Below, piece after piece: positions 51,516 through 60,766 of a DNA stretch of 64,000 bases. A program made the position numbers and the translations under genes. The notes below the pieces were generated by a model. It had not been told where the DNA came from and did no database searches. It saw nothing but the letters and a program-made list of their open reading frames with translations. Source of the stretch: Kyrpidia spormannii (GTDB lineage Bacteria > Bacillota > Bacilli > Kyrpidiales > Kyrpidiaceae); contig NZ_CP024955.1 of the NCBI RefSeq assembly GCF_002804065.1, forward strand, positions 744,001-808,000, given 5' to 3'. Each line of letters begins with the position of its first letter. The first letter of the stretch is position 1.

Positions 51516-52787
51516 ATGGAGCAGGTAAAAGAAAAAGTGTTGAAAGATCCGGTCCACAATTACATCCGGGTGAGGGATCCATTCATCTGGCGGCTGATTA
51601 ACACCCGGGTTTTTCAGCGACTTCGGCGGATTCGACAGTTGGGGACTTCCTTCTTGACGTTCCACGGCGCCGAACACAGCCGGTTCACCCATTCCCTTGG
51701 CGCGTACGAGACCATGCGCAAAGTTGTCGAGCATTTTATGCGGAATTACGGGTGGACCCCCGGGGAGCGAACTCGGCTGTTGGCTTTGGCCGCGGCTTTG
51801 CTTCACGACATTGGGCACGGGCCTTTTTCCCACGCCGTGGAACCGGTGACAGGCCAGCGGCATGAGGGGTGGACCGTTCGGCTGTTGCGGGAAGAAGCGG
51901 AATTGCGGGCAGTGCTCGACGATGTGGATGACCGGTTTGCCGAAGACGTGGCAGGGGTCATCACGGGGGAAACTGATTTTCCGCTCCTGCACCAGCTGAT
52001 CACCGGCCAACTGGATGTGGATCGCATGGATTATTTGCTTCGGGATGCGCTCTATACCGGGGTGGCGTACGGGCAGTTTGAGTTGGAGCGGTTGATACGC
52101 GTCATGATTCCAGGACGGGCTGAGGTCTTGGTTCGGCCGAGCGGACGCCTCACCGTGGAGCAATACATGTTGGCCCGGTATTTTATGTACGCCCAGGTGT
52201 ATTTGCATCCAACGACGGTGGGGTCAGATCTTCTGGTGCGGAAGATTGTGGAAAGGGCGAAAATGCTTCGCCGGGAAGGGGTCTTAAAAGATGTACCCCC
52301 TTTGTGGGATTCGTGGATGAGCGGCCTGGAGGATCCCGGGGAATTGTCCATCGAGGCCTTTCTCGGCATGGATGACGCCGTGTTTTTGGCCGGCTTGCCC
52401 GGATGGGAGCGCTCCGGGGATCCGATACTCTCTGACCTCGCCGGGAGGTTGCTCCATCGGCGATTGTTTGAATCGGTGCCTGTGGCCGAATGGACTCCAG
52501 AAGTGGAGCGCTTGGTCCGGGAGGCGTTTGTTCAGGCCGGGCTTGATCCGGACAGTTACGCGGGCTTTGTTCACGTGAGCATCGATGGCTCCGGGAACCG
52601 GGAACCCGTGTGGCTCTCGGACGGGGGCGGCAAGTGGGTGAATTTCTTTGAACAGTCTGTGCTTCTTCGGAATCTGCCGCCCATTGCGGTAAAACGTTTG
52701 TACTTCCCGGGCGACTTGGTGGAGTCTGGGGGGGATCGGGCGGCGTCCCTCCGCAAACTCCTCGTTTCCTTGTCCCACGAAGGCTGA
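51516..52787 (+). CDS. HD-domain phosphohydrolase, YwfO/dNTPase-like
   Basis: 423 aa. HD-domain metal residues are His54 (GAEHSRFTHSLG), His97-Asp98 (LLHDIGHGPFSH) and Asp at DVDRMDYLLRDA. The start VLKDPVHNYIRV and the overall plan match the YwfO group of deoxynucleotide triphosphohydrolases. Cytosolic. The ATG has only a G-rich stretch as SD. Divergent from ytaF. Confidence 0.88.
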   Translation: MEQVKEKVLKDPVHNYIRVRDPFIWRLINTRVFQRLRRIRQLGTSFLTFHGAEHSRFTHSLGAYETMRKVVEHFMRNYGWTPGERTRLLALAAALLHDIGHGPFSHAVEPVTGQRHEGWTVRLLREEAELRAVLDDVDDRFAEDVAGVITGETDFPLLHQLITGQLDVDRMDYLLRDALYTGVAYGQFELERLIRVMIPGRAEVLVRPSGRLTVEQYMLARYFMYAQVYLHPTTVGSDLLVRKIVERAKMLRREGVLKDVPPLWDSWMSGLEDPGELSIEAFLGMDDAVFLAGLPGWERSGDPILSDLAGRLLHRRLFESVPVAEWTPEVERLVREAFVQAGLDPDSYAGFVHVSIDGSGNREPVWLSDGGGKWVNFFEQSVLLRNLPPIAVKRLYFPGDLVESGGDRAASLRKLLVSLSHEG

Positions 52788-52846
52788 GGGTGAACACGCG
52801 TCCCGGGCTCTCCATATGTCTCGGGTGCGGGCCTGGTCAAGGGGGG

Positions 52847-52876
52847 TTGTGTAAGATTTTCCGCCCGTGGTATAGT
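52847..52876 (+). promoter_or_regulatory. Promoter of the glycosyltransferase gene
   Basis: TTGTGT, 18-base spacer, TATAGT with an upstream TGG that makes an extended -10. Confidence 0.6.
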
Positions 52877-52989
52877 GGGTGAGAACTGAGCTGTCTGTGT
52901 CATACTATGCCCTGACGGCGCTGGCTGGCCGAAGGCGGCGGTGTCGCGGGGACGGCCCTGCGGGGACGGGAAAAGAGAGGGAGTCGTGG

Positions 52990-54237
52990 ATGGATTTTGT
53001 ACACACAATGACGAACGGCTTTTTCATCCTCCTCCAGGTGGTGGCGGCGGTGGTGGGCATGTACCAAGTCGTCCTGTCGCTGTTTGGACTGCGGCGCCGC
53101 CACAGGACGAAGGAGCATCCACCGACGAAATCGTTTGCTGTCCTCATCGCGGCACACAATGAGGAAAAGGTCATTGCTCCGCTCATTGAAAACTTGAAGC
53201 ATCTGGACTATCCGAAGGAACTGTACGATGTCTTCGTGATTTGTGACAACTGTACGGACCGGACCGCCGATATTGCTCGGGAAGCCGGGGCGATCGCCTA
53301 CGAGAGGTTCGAGCCGGAAAAACGTGGCAAGGGTTATGCCATTGAGTGGATGTTGGGGCAGTTGTGGAAACGGCCCCGAGAGTACGATGCCGTGGTCATG
53401 TTTGACGCGGACAACTTGGTCTCGCCGAATTTCCTGCAGGTCATGAATAACAAGTTGTGCGAAGGGGCCAAGGTGGTTCAAGGGTATTTGGATGTGAAAA
53501 ACCCCTTTGATTCCTGGGTGAGTATTTCTTACGGATGTTCCTACTGGTACACGAACCGCATGTGGCAGTTGGCGCGGTACAACCTTCGTTTACCCAACGC
53601 TTTGGGTGGAACCGGGGTCTGCGTAGAGACCGCGCTATTGAAGGAGATCGGCTGGGGGGCGACGAGCCTGACCGAAGATCTCGAATTCGGAGTGCGCTGC
53701 GTGATGCGCGGGGTTTACCCGACCTGGGCCCACGATGCCCGGGTGTACGACGAAAAACCACTGACTCTCAAAGCATCGATGCGCCAGCGGCTACGTTGGA
53801 TGCAAGGGCATTTTGATTGTTTCCATCGGTATTTCTGGTCATTGTTGCGGGAGAGCCTGCGAAAACGCAATTTGGCCATGTTCGATTCGGCGCTCTATCT
53901 GTTTCAACCCATGCGGATGTTGATCGTGCTCTTGACGACGGGGATGTTGTATTTTCAAGTGTTCTCCCCGGGTTTCTTTGAACTCACGAACATCAGCACG
54001 CTGTTCCCGAACTGGTTCTGGGTCAGCATGAACATTTTCTTGTTCGGGCAGCTGCCCCTTGCCATGCTGTTGGAGAGAGTGCCTTTGAAGGCGCTGTTGG
54101 GCTTGGTGATTCTTCCCGTATTTACGTTGACCTGGTTTCCGGTGACGACAGCGGCTTTCTTTACTCGCAAGAATCGGGTGTGGGACCATACGCTACATAC
54201 CCGGGCGATTCGCTTGGACGAGATCCGGAGCCGATAG
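52990..54237 (+). CDS. Membrane glycosyltransferase, family 2 (processive type)
   Basis: 415 aa. One N-terminal helix, a GT-A domain with IAAHNEEKVI, CDNCTDRTADIA, FDADN (138-142), TED (228-230) and QRLRW (266-270), then about four C-terminal helices. The D,D,TED,QxxRW set is that of processive beta-glycan synthases such as those for N-acetylglucosamine or glucose polymers. Product unknown; no partner genes (deacetylase, PilZ) are adjacent. ATG with SD GAGAGGGAG; a leader of about 105 nt. Confidence 0.87.
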   Translation: MDFVHTMTNGFFILLQVVAAVVGMYQVVLSLFGLRRRHRTKEHPPTKSFAVLIAAHNEEKVIAPLIENLKHLDYPKELYDVFVICDNCTDRTADIAREAGAIAYERFEPEKRGKGYAIEWMLGQLWKRPREYDAVVMFDADNLVSPNFLQVMNNKLCEGAKVVQGYLDVKNPFDSWVSISYGCSYWYTNRMWQLARYNLRLPNALGGTGVCVETALLKEIGWGATSLTEDLEFGVRCVMRGVYPTWAHDARVYDEKPLTLKASMRQRLRWMQGHFDCFHRYFWSLLRESLRKRNLAMFDSALYLFQPMRMLIVLLTTGMLYFQVFSPGFFELTNISTLFPNWFWVSMNIFLFGQLPLAMLLERVPLKALLGLVILPVFTLTWFPVTTAAFFTRKNRVWDHTLHTRAIRLDEIRSR

Positions 54238-54245
54238 GATTCTTT

Positions 54246-54271
54246 GACGGCCCGCCACGGTGCGGGCCGTC
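54246..54271. terminator. Hairpin between convergent glycosyltransferase and yunC
   Basis: Perfect 10-bp stem GACGGCCCGC / GCGGGCCGTC with a six-base loop, nine bases behind the glycosyltransferase stop. There is no T tract, so it may act as a barrier or RNA end rather than a classical terminator. Confidence 0.55.
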
Positions 54272-54323
54272 GGTGTCGTCCCGGCAGGGGGTAACGTCGC
54301 TTTGGCGAGGCGGACGGGATGTG

Positions 54324-54656
54324 CTACACGGTTTTTCCAGATGCTTTTTCCCGGGCCAACAGGAGAGCGATCGCGGTTCGTCCGCTGATCCCGGGATGCC
54401 AACCGACGGCCGCTGCGGCGTCGGTTACTTGTTCTAAAGGAGCTGCCAGGAGCTCTTCCAGGGTTCTTACGCCAACCGCCCGTCCGGCGATGATCTCCCG
54501 GTTTCGCAGGCGGGTGTTGAGCAGGGATACGTCCAGTGCACCGCACATGATGTATCCCGTAGCGGTGGTGACGGCGAGAAGATTCGTCTTTGGGAGGGCG
54601 ATCTGGACAGCGATGGCGGTTCCTTCATCGAATGTCAAAGGCTCCACACGGATCAC
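54324..54656 (-). CDS. yunC: YunC-family protein (DUF1805)
   Basis: 110 aa. The family core ALPKTNLLAVTTATGYIMCGALDVSLLN and IIAGRAVGVRTLEELL is unmistakable. YunC is a small dimeric protein of unknown function found throughout Bacillus. GTG start with SD GGGGGAGG. Monocistronic. Confidence 0.87.
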   Translation of the reverse strand: MIRVEPLTFDEGTAIAVQIALPKTNLLAVTTATGYIMCGALDVSLLNTRLRNREIIAGRAVGVRTLEELLAAPLEQVTDAAAAVGWHPGISGRTAIALLLAREKASGKTV

Positions 54657-54836
54657 GGTTATGCCTCCCCCGTTGGGATATTTCCCACCGAACCATTCTA
54701 TGGTCGGGCGACACCCTGAGGTGACGGCGGAAGGCTAAACTCCCGGTTTGAGATGAGATTTCCGGGCGGAGGAATGTGCACAGCTGGTTATGGATTGGTG
54801 GAAAGATCTAGGGAATGGAATGGAGGAGGGAGTGCT

Positions 54837-55910
54837 ATGGATGCATCACTGGAGTTGTTGAAAGAGTTAACGGAAGCCCCCGGTGCCCCAGGAGCTGAAG
54901 GGCCCGTACGGGAATTGATGAGAAAGCACCTTGAGGGGCTCACCGACGAAGTTTTGCAGGATGGCCTTGGCAGCATTGTCGGCAAGAAGGTTGGTGATCC
55001 CGCGGGCCCCAAGGTCATGGTCATGGGGCATATGGATGAAGTGGCTGTTTTGGTCACCCATATCACCCCGGAGGGTTTTTTGCGTTTTGAGACCCTGGGC
55101 GGTTGGTGGGAGCAGGTGATGTTGGCCCAGCGGGTGCGGGTCCTCGGGCGAAAAGGGGAGATCATCGGTGTGATCGGATCCAAACCTCCCCATGTTCTCC
55201 CGAAGGAAGAGCGGGACAAGGTGGTTCGGAAGAAGGACATGTTTATTGACATTGGCGCCGGGAGCCGGGAAGAGGCGATGGAGTTTGGCGTGCGACCTGG
55301 CGATCCGGTGGTGCCGATTTGTCCGTTCACCGTCATGTCGGGGGGCAAATTTATCATGGCGAAGGCGATCGACAATCGCTCGGGTTGCGCGGCGGTGATC
55401 GACCTCCTGCGCCAATTGAAAGATAACGGCCATCCGAACGTCGTGTATGCCGGAGCCACGGTGCAGGAAGAAGTGGGTCTGCGGGGCGCGCAAACCGCGG
55501 CTCAATGGATTCAGCCCGATGTGTTTATCGCCGTCGACGTGGGAATCGCCGGAGACACCCCGGGCTTGTCGGAGCGCGAGGCGCTCGGCAAGTGCGGCAA
55601 AGGGCCGCTCGTCCTTCTCTACGACGCCACGTTAGTACCGAATGGTCCACTTCGGGATCTGGTCATCGATACGGCGGAAGAATTGGGGATCCCGTACCAG
55701 TTTGACGCCATGGCCGGGGGAGGAACCGATGCGGGCCGGGCTCACCTGGCAGGGCGGGGGATCCCCTCCATCGTGATCGGATTTCCGACCCGGTACATTC
55801 ACAGTCATGCGGCATTGCTACACCGGGATGATTATGACCAAGCGGTACGGTTGCTGACTGAGGTAGTGAGGCGGTTAGACCGGGAAACGGTGGACCGCCT
55901 GACGCAGTAG
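54837..55910 (+). CDS. M42-family glutamyl aminopeptidase / deblocking aminopeptidase
   Basis: 357 aa TET-type peptidase with a binuclear metal site: His65 and Asp67 (GHMDEV), bridging Asp179 (KAIDNRSG), catalytic Glu211 and Glu212 (VQEEVG), Asp234 (AVDVGIAGD) and a late His in YIHSHAALL. Such enzymes trim short peptides in the cytosol; some (YsdC, FrvX) were once called cellulases. ATG with SD GGAGGAGGG. Monocistronic. Confidence 0.92.
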   Translation: MDASLELLKELTEAPGAPGAEGPVRELMRKHLEGLTDEVLQDGLGSIVGKKVGDPAGPKVMVMGHMDEVAVLVTHITPEGFLRFETLGGWWEQVMLAQRVRVLGRKGEIIGVIGSKPPHVLPKEERDKVVRKKDMFIDIGAGSREEAMEFGVRPGDPVVPICPFTVMSGGKFIMAKAIDNRSGCAAVIDLLRQLKDNGHPNVVYAGATVQEEVGLRGAQTAAQWIQPDVFIAVDVGIAGDTPGLSEREALGKCGKGPLVLLYDATLVPNGPLRDLVIDTAEELGIPYQFDAMAGGGTDAGRAHLAGRGIPSIVIGFPTRYIHSHAALLHRDDYDQAVRLLTEVVRRLDRETVDRLTQ

Positions 55911-55981
55911 CTCCGAGAATGCAGGCGATTCGCCTGGGAAAGCGGAGAAGTGCCCCAGGGCGAGGGGAACAGGGCGGGCAG

Positions 55982-56239
55982 TTACTCTTTCACCTGCTCC
56001 CGTTGGATCTTGTCAATGACTATCTGAAGGGCCAGGGCTGCATCGGGGACCACCGGGCTGCCGTATACGATGATTTTATCACTAGCCCGGGGCGTGCCCA
56101 TGGCGTAATACTCACCTTCCATCGTCTCGAATAGCTCGATATCGTAATCTTGCTGTTCCATCTGAAGGGTGAATGTTTCCTTGCGCAGCAAGCGCGCATC
56201 GGATGGGAGTTCTACGGAAGTCCAACTACCGGGATTCAC
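55982..56239 (-). CDS. Small hypothetical protein, 85 aa
   Basis: I do not recognise it. It is acidic, soluble and without cysteines, with a pattern of alternating strands (TFTLQMEQQDYDIELFETMEGEYYAMG) followed by SDKIIVYGSPVVPDAALALQIVIDKI, which reads like a small beta-sheet with a C-terminal helix. GTG start with SD AAAGGAG at nine bases and a minus-strand -10 (TACAAT at 56277-56282) support expression. It lies between the peptidase and a divergent PLP enzyme. Confidence 0.6.
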   Translation of the reverse strand: MNPGSWTSVELPSDARLLRKETFTLQMEQQDYDIELFETMEGEYYAMGTPRASDKIIVYGSPVVPDAALALQIVIDKIQREQVKE

Positions 56240-56276
56240 ACCGTTCGCTCCTTTCTACCTAGCGGGTTCTATGACT

Positions 56277-56282
56277 ATTGTA
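56277..56282 (-). promoter_or_regulatory. -10 element of the 85-aa gene
   Basis: TACAAT on the minus strand, about 40 bases before the start codon. The -35 would fall inside the adjacent hairpin and is weak. Confidence 0.4.
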
Positions 56283-56290
56283 CCGATTGT

Positions 56291-56321
56291 GACGCCCCGG
56301 CGCCAGGGAGGCCGGGGCGTC
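56291..56321. promoter_or_regulatory. Perfect 11-bp inverted repeat in the leader of the PLP-enzyme gene
   Basis: GACGCCCCGGC / GCCGGGGCGTC with a nine-base loop, ending seven bases before the G-rich SD. In RNA it would form a very stable hairpin next to the ribosome site; in DNA it lies between two divergent genes. No T tract follows. Confidence 0.6.
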
Positions 56322-56340
56322 CGCCGAAGGGGGAGAGTCA

Positions 56341-57510
56341 ATGGTGCAGCCGCTTGTTTTGCCCTTTATACACGCAGAGTGGTTTGAGACACCGGCTGTG
56401 GTGGTCCACCGCCCTACCCTTGATCGCAATATTGCCCGAATGGCCGCCTTGGCTGCCGACGCCAAGGTGGCGCTGCGGCCGCACGTCAAGGCCCATAAAA
56501 CGGTGGAAATTGCCCGCCGACAGCGGATGGCGGGGACCCAGGGCATCACCGTGGCGAAACTGGGCGAGGCAGAAGTGTTCGCCGAGGCTGGGTTTCGGGA
56601 TATCACCGTGGCCTATCCGGTGATATCGGCGGTGAAACGGGATCGGTTGGCCGCTCTGGCCGCCCGGGCTCGGGTTACGACGGTTGCAGATGATCTGGAA
56701 CAAGTGGACCTCCTGGCCCGAATGGCCGAGGAACGGGCGGTGACGGTGGGGTTGTGGCTGAAGGTCGACACTGGGCTGCACCGCTGTGGCATTCCGGCGG
56801 CCGAGGAGGACCGTGCTGCCGCTGTCGTCTCCAGGATCCTCTTGTGGGAAAAGCGCTGGCGGGAAGAGCCGGGGGGAGGGGTGTATTTTGCCGGTCTGTT
56901 GACCCACGCCGGCCACGCGTACGGCGCCGAGTCGAAGGAGGAGGTCGAGGCCATCGCCAAGAGCGAAGGCGAGCAGTTGGCGGCCTTAAAAAAAGCGCTG
57001 CAGATGAGGGGCCTGCCCACCCCGGCCTTGAGCGCGGGATCCACACCGACGGCCGCCCGTGTATCCAAAGTCCCCGGGATTAGCGAGATTCGACCGGGCA
57101 ACTATGTGTTTAATGACCGAACCCAGGTCCGCTTGGGTGCAGCCAATCCGGAGGACTGTTCCCTTCGGGTGGTGGCCCGGGTGGTGAGCCGGCCGACCCC
57201 AGACCGATGTGTCATAGATGCGGGGGCCAAGACGCTCGCTCTGGATCAGGGAGCCCACGGTTCTTCTGGACTCGAGGGGTTCGGGGTTCTCTGCGGAAAG
57301 GAAGGGCTCAGGGTGACTCGGTTATCCGAGGAACACGGTGTAATCGAAAGGCCGAATTCTGGGGTTGAACTCCCCCGGGTCGGAGAGGTGGTGGAGCTCA
57401 TCCCCAACCACGCTTGTCCGGTGGTGAACCTCACCCGGCGATTGGGGGTTGTGGGAGAAGCGGGGTGGGAAGGATGGTGGTCGGTGGACGCCCAGGGTCG
57501 GGTGGACTGA
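56341..57510 (+). CDS. Fold-III PLP enzyme, D-threonine aldolase / D-serine dehydratase family
   Basis: 389 aa. An alanine-racemase-like N-terminal barrel with TPAVVVHRPTLDRNI and RPHVKAHKT (PLP lysine Lys50), LKVDTGLHRCG, GLLTHAGHAYG, and SAGSTPTA; the C-terminal beta domain has RPGNYVFND and the metal motif PNHACP. These features define the DTA/DSD group that needs a divalent metal. Whether it cleaves D-threonine or deaminates D-serine cannot be told. SD GAAGGGGGAGAG follows the hairpin. Confidence 0.85.
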   Translation: MVQPLVLPFIHAEWFETPAVVVHRPTLDRNIARMAALAADAKVALRPHVKAHKTVEIARRQRMAGTQGITVAKLGEAEVFAEAGFRDITVAYPVISAVKRDRLAALAARARVTTVADDLEQVDLLARMAEERAVTVGLWLKVDTGLHRCGIPAAEEDRAAAVVSRILLWEKRWREEPGGGVYFAGLLTHAGHAYGAESKEEVEAIAKSEGEQLAALKKALQMRGLPTPALSAGSTPTAARVSKVPGISEIRPGNYVFNDRTQVRLGAANPEDCSLRVVARVVSRPTPDRCVIDAGAKTLALDQGAHGSSGLEGFGVLCGKEGLRVTRLSEEHGVIERPNSGVELPRVGEVVELIPNHACPVVNLTRRLGVVGEAGWEGWWSVDAQGRVD

Positions 57511-57617
57511 TCGAGATAAGGAACAAAATCCCTGCTCCCATCGTCTTATAGATTGGATGGACCCGGAAAACCCATAACCAGGGCCCTCCGGTGTCCGGGA
57601 AGAAGGGAGTGGGGAAG

Positions 57618-57782
57618 ATGTCTTTGGCGGTTTTACCTCGCGGTCGCTCGCCCAAGCTCAAAACTCCATGCCCACATTGCCACAGTGAGCGGACCCGCTT
57701 GGTTCGAATGCTGGTTCAACAGCGTCACGAAAGGTGGATCTGCCTGCGGTGCCGGGAGCAGTTTGAAGTTCGGGGGCGGTAG
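57618..57782 (+). CDS. Small zinc-ribbon protein, 54 aa
   Basis: Basic protein (many Arg/Lys) with two CxxC pairs, Cys18-Cys21 (CPHC) and Cys42-Cys45 (CLRC), a typical four-cysteine zinc ribbon. It resembles short transposase- or RNA-associated zinc ribbons in general form only. SD GGGAGTGGGG precedes the ATG; a GTG nine codons upstream is an alternative. Function unknown. About 280 bases up to korB then hold a hairpin and a tandem repeat but no gene. Confidence 0.6.
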   Translation: MSLAVLPRGRSPKLKTPCPHCHSERTRLVRMLVQQRHERWICLRCREQFEVRGR

Positions 57783-57911
57783 CCGATATCTTTCGGCGAG
57801 GGACGATATCTGGGGACAAGATACATAACCCGGCGAGCCGTCCCAGAACAAAGGCTGAGTCGAGCAGGCAGCTTAATCATACAAAGGACACACGCGTTTT
57901 TATGAAGGTTG

Positions 57912-57941
57912 AAGGCCCGGGATATGCCCCGGGCCTTTTCC
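57912..57941. terminator. Hairpin terminator between the zinc-ribbon gene and korB
   Basis: Perfect 10-bp stem AAGGCCCGGG / CCCGGGCCTT with a six-base loop, followed on the plus strand by TTCC (TTTT in total at the stem end). Confidence 0.7.
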
Positions 57942-57942
57942 T

Positions 57943-57990
57943 TGTGCGCCCTGTATTCCTTGTACGTGTGCGCCCTGTATTCCTTGTACG
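57943..57990. repeat. 24-bp direct tandem repeat, two perfect copies plus a decayed third
   Basis: Unit begins TGTGCGCCCTGTATTCC and is repeated without any change at 57967; a third, degenerate copy (CGCCCTTTGTTCGTGCC) follows. It lies in the non-coding stretch downstream of korB. The minus strand would read RTYKEYRAH repeats, but no start or SD supports a gene. Confidence 0.9.
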
Positions 57991-58064
57991 TCCGCCCTTT
58001 GTTCGTGCCGGTTTTCCGCTCCCGGCGGGAAAGCGGCGACCTCGCGAAAACCAACCCTCGTCTC

Positions 58065-58928
58065 TCAGGCGAACTCTGCGACCAACTCGCCAAACACACC
58101 GGGATCCATCTGTAGATTGTGCCGCGCCACAGGCTCCGCCTGGAAACCGGGAATCAGCTCTTCGTAGGAAGGACGCTCCTGCCGGTAGATCAACCCGGTA
58201 CACAGCCCACCGGTTTCCAACACTTTCTGCATCGCCCGGCTGCGATCGGTCGGATCGTAGGCCGGATCGTTTTCCAGGTTGACGATGTGCTGTTTGAACC
58301 AGTCGTAGGTGTTGGTCTTATTGAAGGTGACGCAAGGACTAAATACATTCACTAAAGCGAAGCCTTTGTGTTGAATCGCCAACTCCACGAGCCGGGTCAA
58401 TTGGTTGATGTCGCTGGAAAATCCCTGAGCGGCGAATCCGATGCCGGCCCCCAAGGCGAGTTCGATGGGCTGCACGGCGTGCTCGATATTGCCGGACGGG
58501 GTGGTCTTGGTTTTGAACCCATGGCCGCTGGTCGGCGAAGTCTGGCCCTTGGTCAGGCCGTAAATCTGATTGTCCATGGTTACATACGTGATATCCAGGT
58601 TTCGCCGGACGGCGTGGATAAAATGTCCCAAACCGATTCCGAACCCGTCGCCGTCGCCGCCTGCGGCGATCACGGTCAAGTCCCGGTTGGCGAGTTTTAG
58701 CCCCTGGGCTAAAGGTAACGCCCGGCCATGGACCCCGTGAAATCCGTAGGTGTTAATATAACCGGAAATACGCCCGGAGCAACCGATCCCCGATACCACC
58801 GCTACCTGTTCGGGCTCCATACCGAGATTGGCGAGGGCCCGCTGAATGGCGGCTTGTACGGAAAAATCTCCGCACCCCGGGCACCAGTTCGGCCGCACGT
58901 TGTTTCGAAACTCTTTGACCGTTGCCAT
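58065..58928 (-). CDS. korB: 2-oxoacid:ferredoxin oxidoreductase, beta subunit
   Basis: TPP- and [4Fe-4S]-binding subunit that with KorA converts 2-oxoglutarate (or pyruvate) plus CoA to the acyl-CoA, reducing ferredoxin. 287 aa with cluster cysteines in CPGCGDF (Cys16, Cys19) and IGCSGR, and the TPP motif GGDGDGFGIGLGHF followed by MDNQIYGLTKGQ. ATG at MATVKEF was chosen (SD AAGGAG); a GTG four codons earlier overlaps the korA stop. Confidence 0.92.
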   Translation of the reverse strand: MATVKEFRNNVRPNWCPGCGDFSVQAAIQRALANLGMEPEQVAVVSGIGCSGRISGYINTYGFHGVHGRALPLAQGLKLANRDLTVIAAGGDGDGFGIGLGHFIHAVRRNLDITYVTMDNQIYGLTKGQTSPTSGHGFKTKTTPSGNIEHAVQPIELALGAGIGFAAQGFSSDINQLTRLVELAIQHKGFALVNVFSPCVTFNKTNTYDWFKQHIVNLENDPAYDPTDRSRAMQKVLETGGLCTGLIYRQERPSYEELIPGFQAEPVARHNLQMDPGVFGELVAEFA

Positions 58929-58930
58929 CG

Positions 58931-60661
58931 TTACATCCACTCCTTCAGCTGACGGTACAACTCACCGGGCAAGAACGGATTGCCATCGAACTTTTTCACA
59001 GACACCGTCGGGGTCGTGACGCCAAAGAACCGCATCAAATGGGCCAGTTCTCCTGTAGCGTTGTTCTCTACCACGATCACCTTTTTTGCCCGTTCGGTGT
59101 ACGACGATAGGGCCTGGGTTGGGAAGGGGGCCAGAACCTTCACGTGAACGTGGCCGATTCGGTGTCCGTCCGCGGTGAGGCGTTCCGCCGCCTCTTCAAT
59201 CGGTCCCCGGGTGGACCCGATGCCGATCACCAGGGTGTCGTAGTGTTCATCCCCGGAGAAGGTCAGACTGCCGTCCAGTTCCACGTTCTCGAGCTTGCGC
59301 AAACGCTTTTCCATCATCTTGGCGCGGTTTGCACTCCCCTCGTCCGGTCGGCCGATCTCATTGTGTTCCACGCCGGTCACGTGATGGATCCCGCCTTTGA
59401 CACCAGGGATCACCCTGGGGGAGATGCCGTCGGGTGTAAAGGCGTAGCGCTTGAACAACGATCCACTCTGCATAGAAGGATCGACTTCGGTGATCAGTTT
59501 GCCGCGATCGATCTCGATGGTCTCCGGATGCAGCGGCTCCACCGTCTGTTTCGCCAAAGACAGGGCCAGGTCGGTGATGAGAATGACCGGGCACTGATAA
59601 CGCTCCGCCAGATTAAAGGCCCGGGCCGCTTCATAAAAGCACTCCTCGGCTGTGCTCGGAGCTAACACGATCTTGGGAATCTCGCCGTGGTTGCCAAACA
59701 GAACGGCGTACAGATCGCTCTGCTCGTGTTTGGTCGGAAGCCCTGTCGACGGGCCGCCCCGCTGGGTATCGACGATGACGACGGGAGTTTCTGTCATGCC
59801 TGCCAAACCGATGGCTTCCATCATGAGGGACAAACCGGGGCCGGAGGTGGCGGTCATCGCCCGGGCGCCACCGTAGGCAGCGCCGATGATCATATTGATT
59901 GCCGCGATCTCGTCCTCCGTCTGGACCACCACGCCTCCGACTTTAGGCATTTTCTTGATAAGATATTCCATGATGTCCGATGCCGGGGTGATGGGATAGG
60001 CGGCCATTACCCGACAACCGCCGGTCAGAGCTCCGAGGGCCACGGCGTCATTCCCCATCATAAACAGGTGGGAACCCTTGCCCGCCGGGGGTTGCAGCTT
60101 CATGTGGGTCCCATCTTTGAGTTGTTCCTTCATGAATTGATAGCCTTGGCGGATGGCTTCCATGTTTTGGTCAACGATTTTCTGGCCCTTGCGGGCAAAG
60201 GTGTCGTGAATCACCCCGGAGAAAATATCCACCGGGAGGTCGAGGAGGTACACGGAGGTGCCGAGGGCCACCATATTTTTCATGATGCTCGATCCGGCCG
60301 TCTCGGCGAGCTTCGTGAACGGGACGACGTAGAGCTCGGCCTTCACACCCTCCGGCAAGGTGGGATGAAACTTTTCGTCCGCGATGACCACCGCTCCTGA
60401 GCGGAGTTCTTTTGCGTTAAAATCGATCGACTCCTGATCGAAGGCGATGAGAATGTCCAGAAAATCGGCGCTGGCCAAGCGGCGCTTTGTGGAGACCCGA
60501 ACTTTATAGTTCGTATGTCCGCCCTTGATGCGCGAAGAAAAATGTCTGTACCCGTAGATGTAATACCCTTGCCGATTCAGAGCCGTGGCGAAGGTTTCGC
60601 CGGTACTGTCGATCCCTTCCCCCTGTTGTCCTCCGACCTTCCACGACAATTCCTCCAACAT
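58931..60661 (-). CDS. korA: 2-oxoacid:ferredoxin oxidoreductase, fused gamma-alpha subunit
   Basis: 576 aa. Residues 1-190 form the gamma domain (GGQQGEGIDSTGETFATALNRQGYYIYGYRHFSSRIKGG); 200-576 form the alpha domain with YPITPASDIMEYL, TEDEIAAINMIIGAAYGGARAMTATSGPG and QRGGPSTGLPTKHEQSDL. The fused gamma-alpha plus separate beta pattern is the two-subunit KorAB type, for which 2-oxoglutarate is the usual substrate; pyruvate remains possible. ATG chosen with SD GAGGAG; GTG four codons upstream touches the SD. Confidence 0.92.
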   Translation of the reverse strand: MLEELSWKVGGQQGEGIDSTGETFATALNRQGYYIYGYRHFSSRIKGGHTNYKVRVSTKRRLASADFLDILIAFDQESIDFNAKELRSGAVVIADEKFHPTLPEGVKAELYVVPFTKLAETAGSSIMKNMVALGTSVYLLDLPVDIFSGVIHDTFARKGQKIVDQNMEAIRQGYQFMKEQLKDGTHMKLQPPAGKGSHLFMMGNDAVALGALTGGCRVMAAYPITPASDIMEYLIKKMPKVGGVVVQTEDEIAAINMIIGAAYGGARAMTATSGPGLSLMMEAIGLAGMTETPVVIVDTQRGGPSTGLPTKHEQSDLYAVLFGNHGEIPKIVLAPSTAEECFYEAARAFNLAERYQCPVILITDLALSLAKQTVEPLHPETIEIDRGKLITEVDPSMQSGSLFKRYAFTPDGISPRVIPGVKGGIHHVTGVEHNEIGRPDEGSANRAKMMEKRLRKLENVELDGSLTFSGDEHYDTLVIGIGSTRGPIEEAAERLTADGHRIGHVHVKVLAPFPTQALSSYTERAKKVIVVENNATGELAHLMRFFGVTTPTVSVKKFDGNPFLPGELYRQLKEWM

Positions 60662-60766
60662 ACTCTGAGTCACTCCTCTAGTCGTCTTGAAAACATCTGG
60701 GAACCGTTCCAGCCGCCCTCAGCCACAATATAACCGAAACCTGGTATCTTTACGCGATGCGCGGTC

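Noticed and set aside
51327-52208. Upstream continuation of the ytaF frame
   Set aside because: It is antisense to the HD-domain gene, and the ytaF start with good SD and family N-terminus lies at 51326.
57943-57990. CRISPR array
   Set aside because: The repeats are directly adjacent with no spacers and no cas genes are present.
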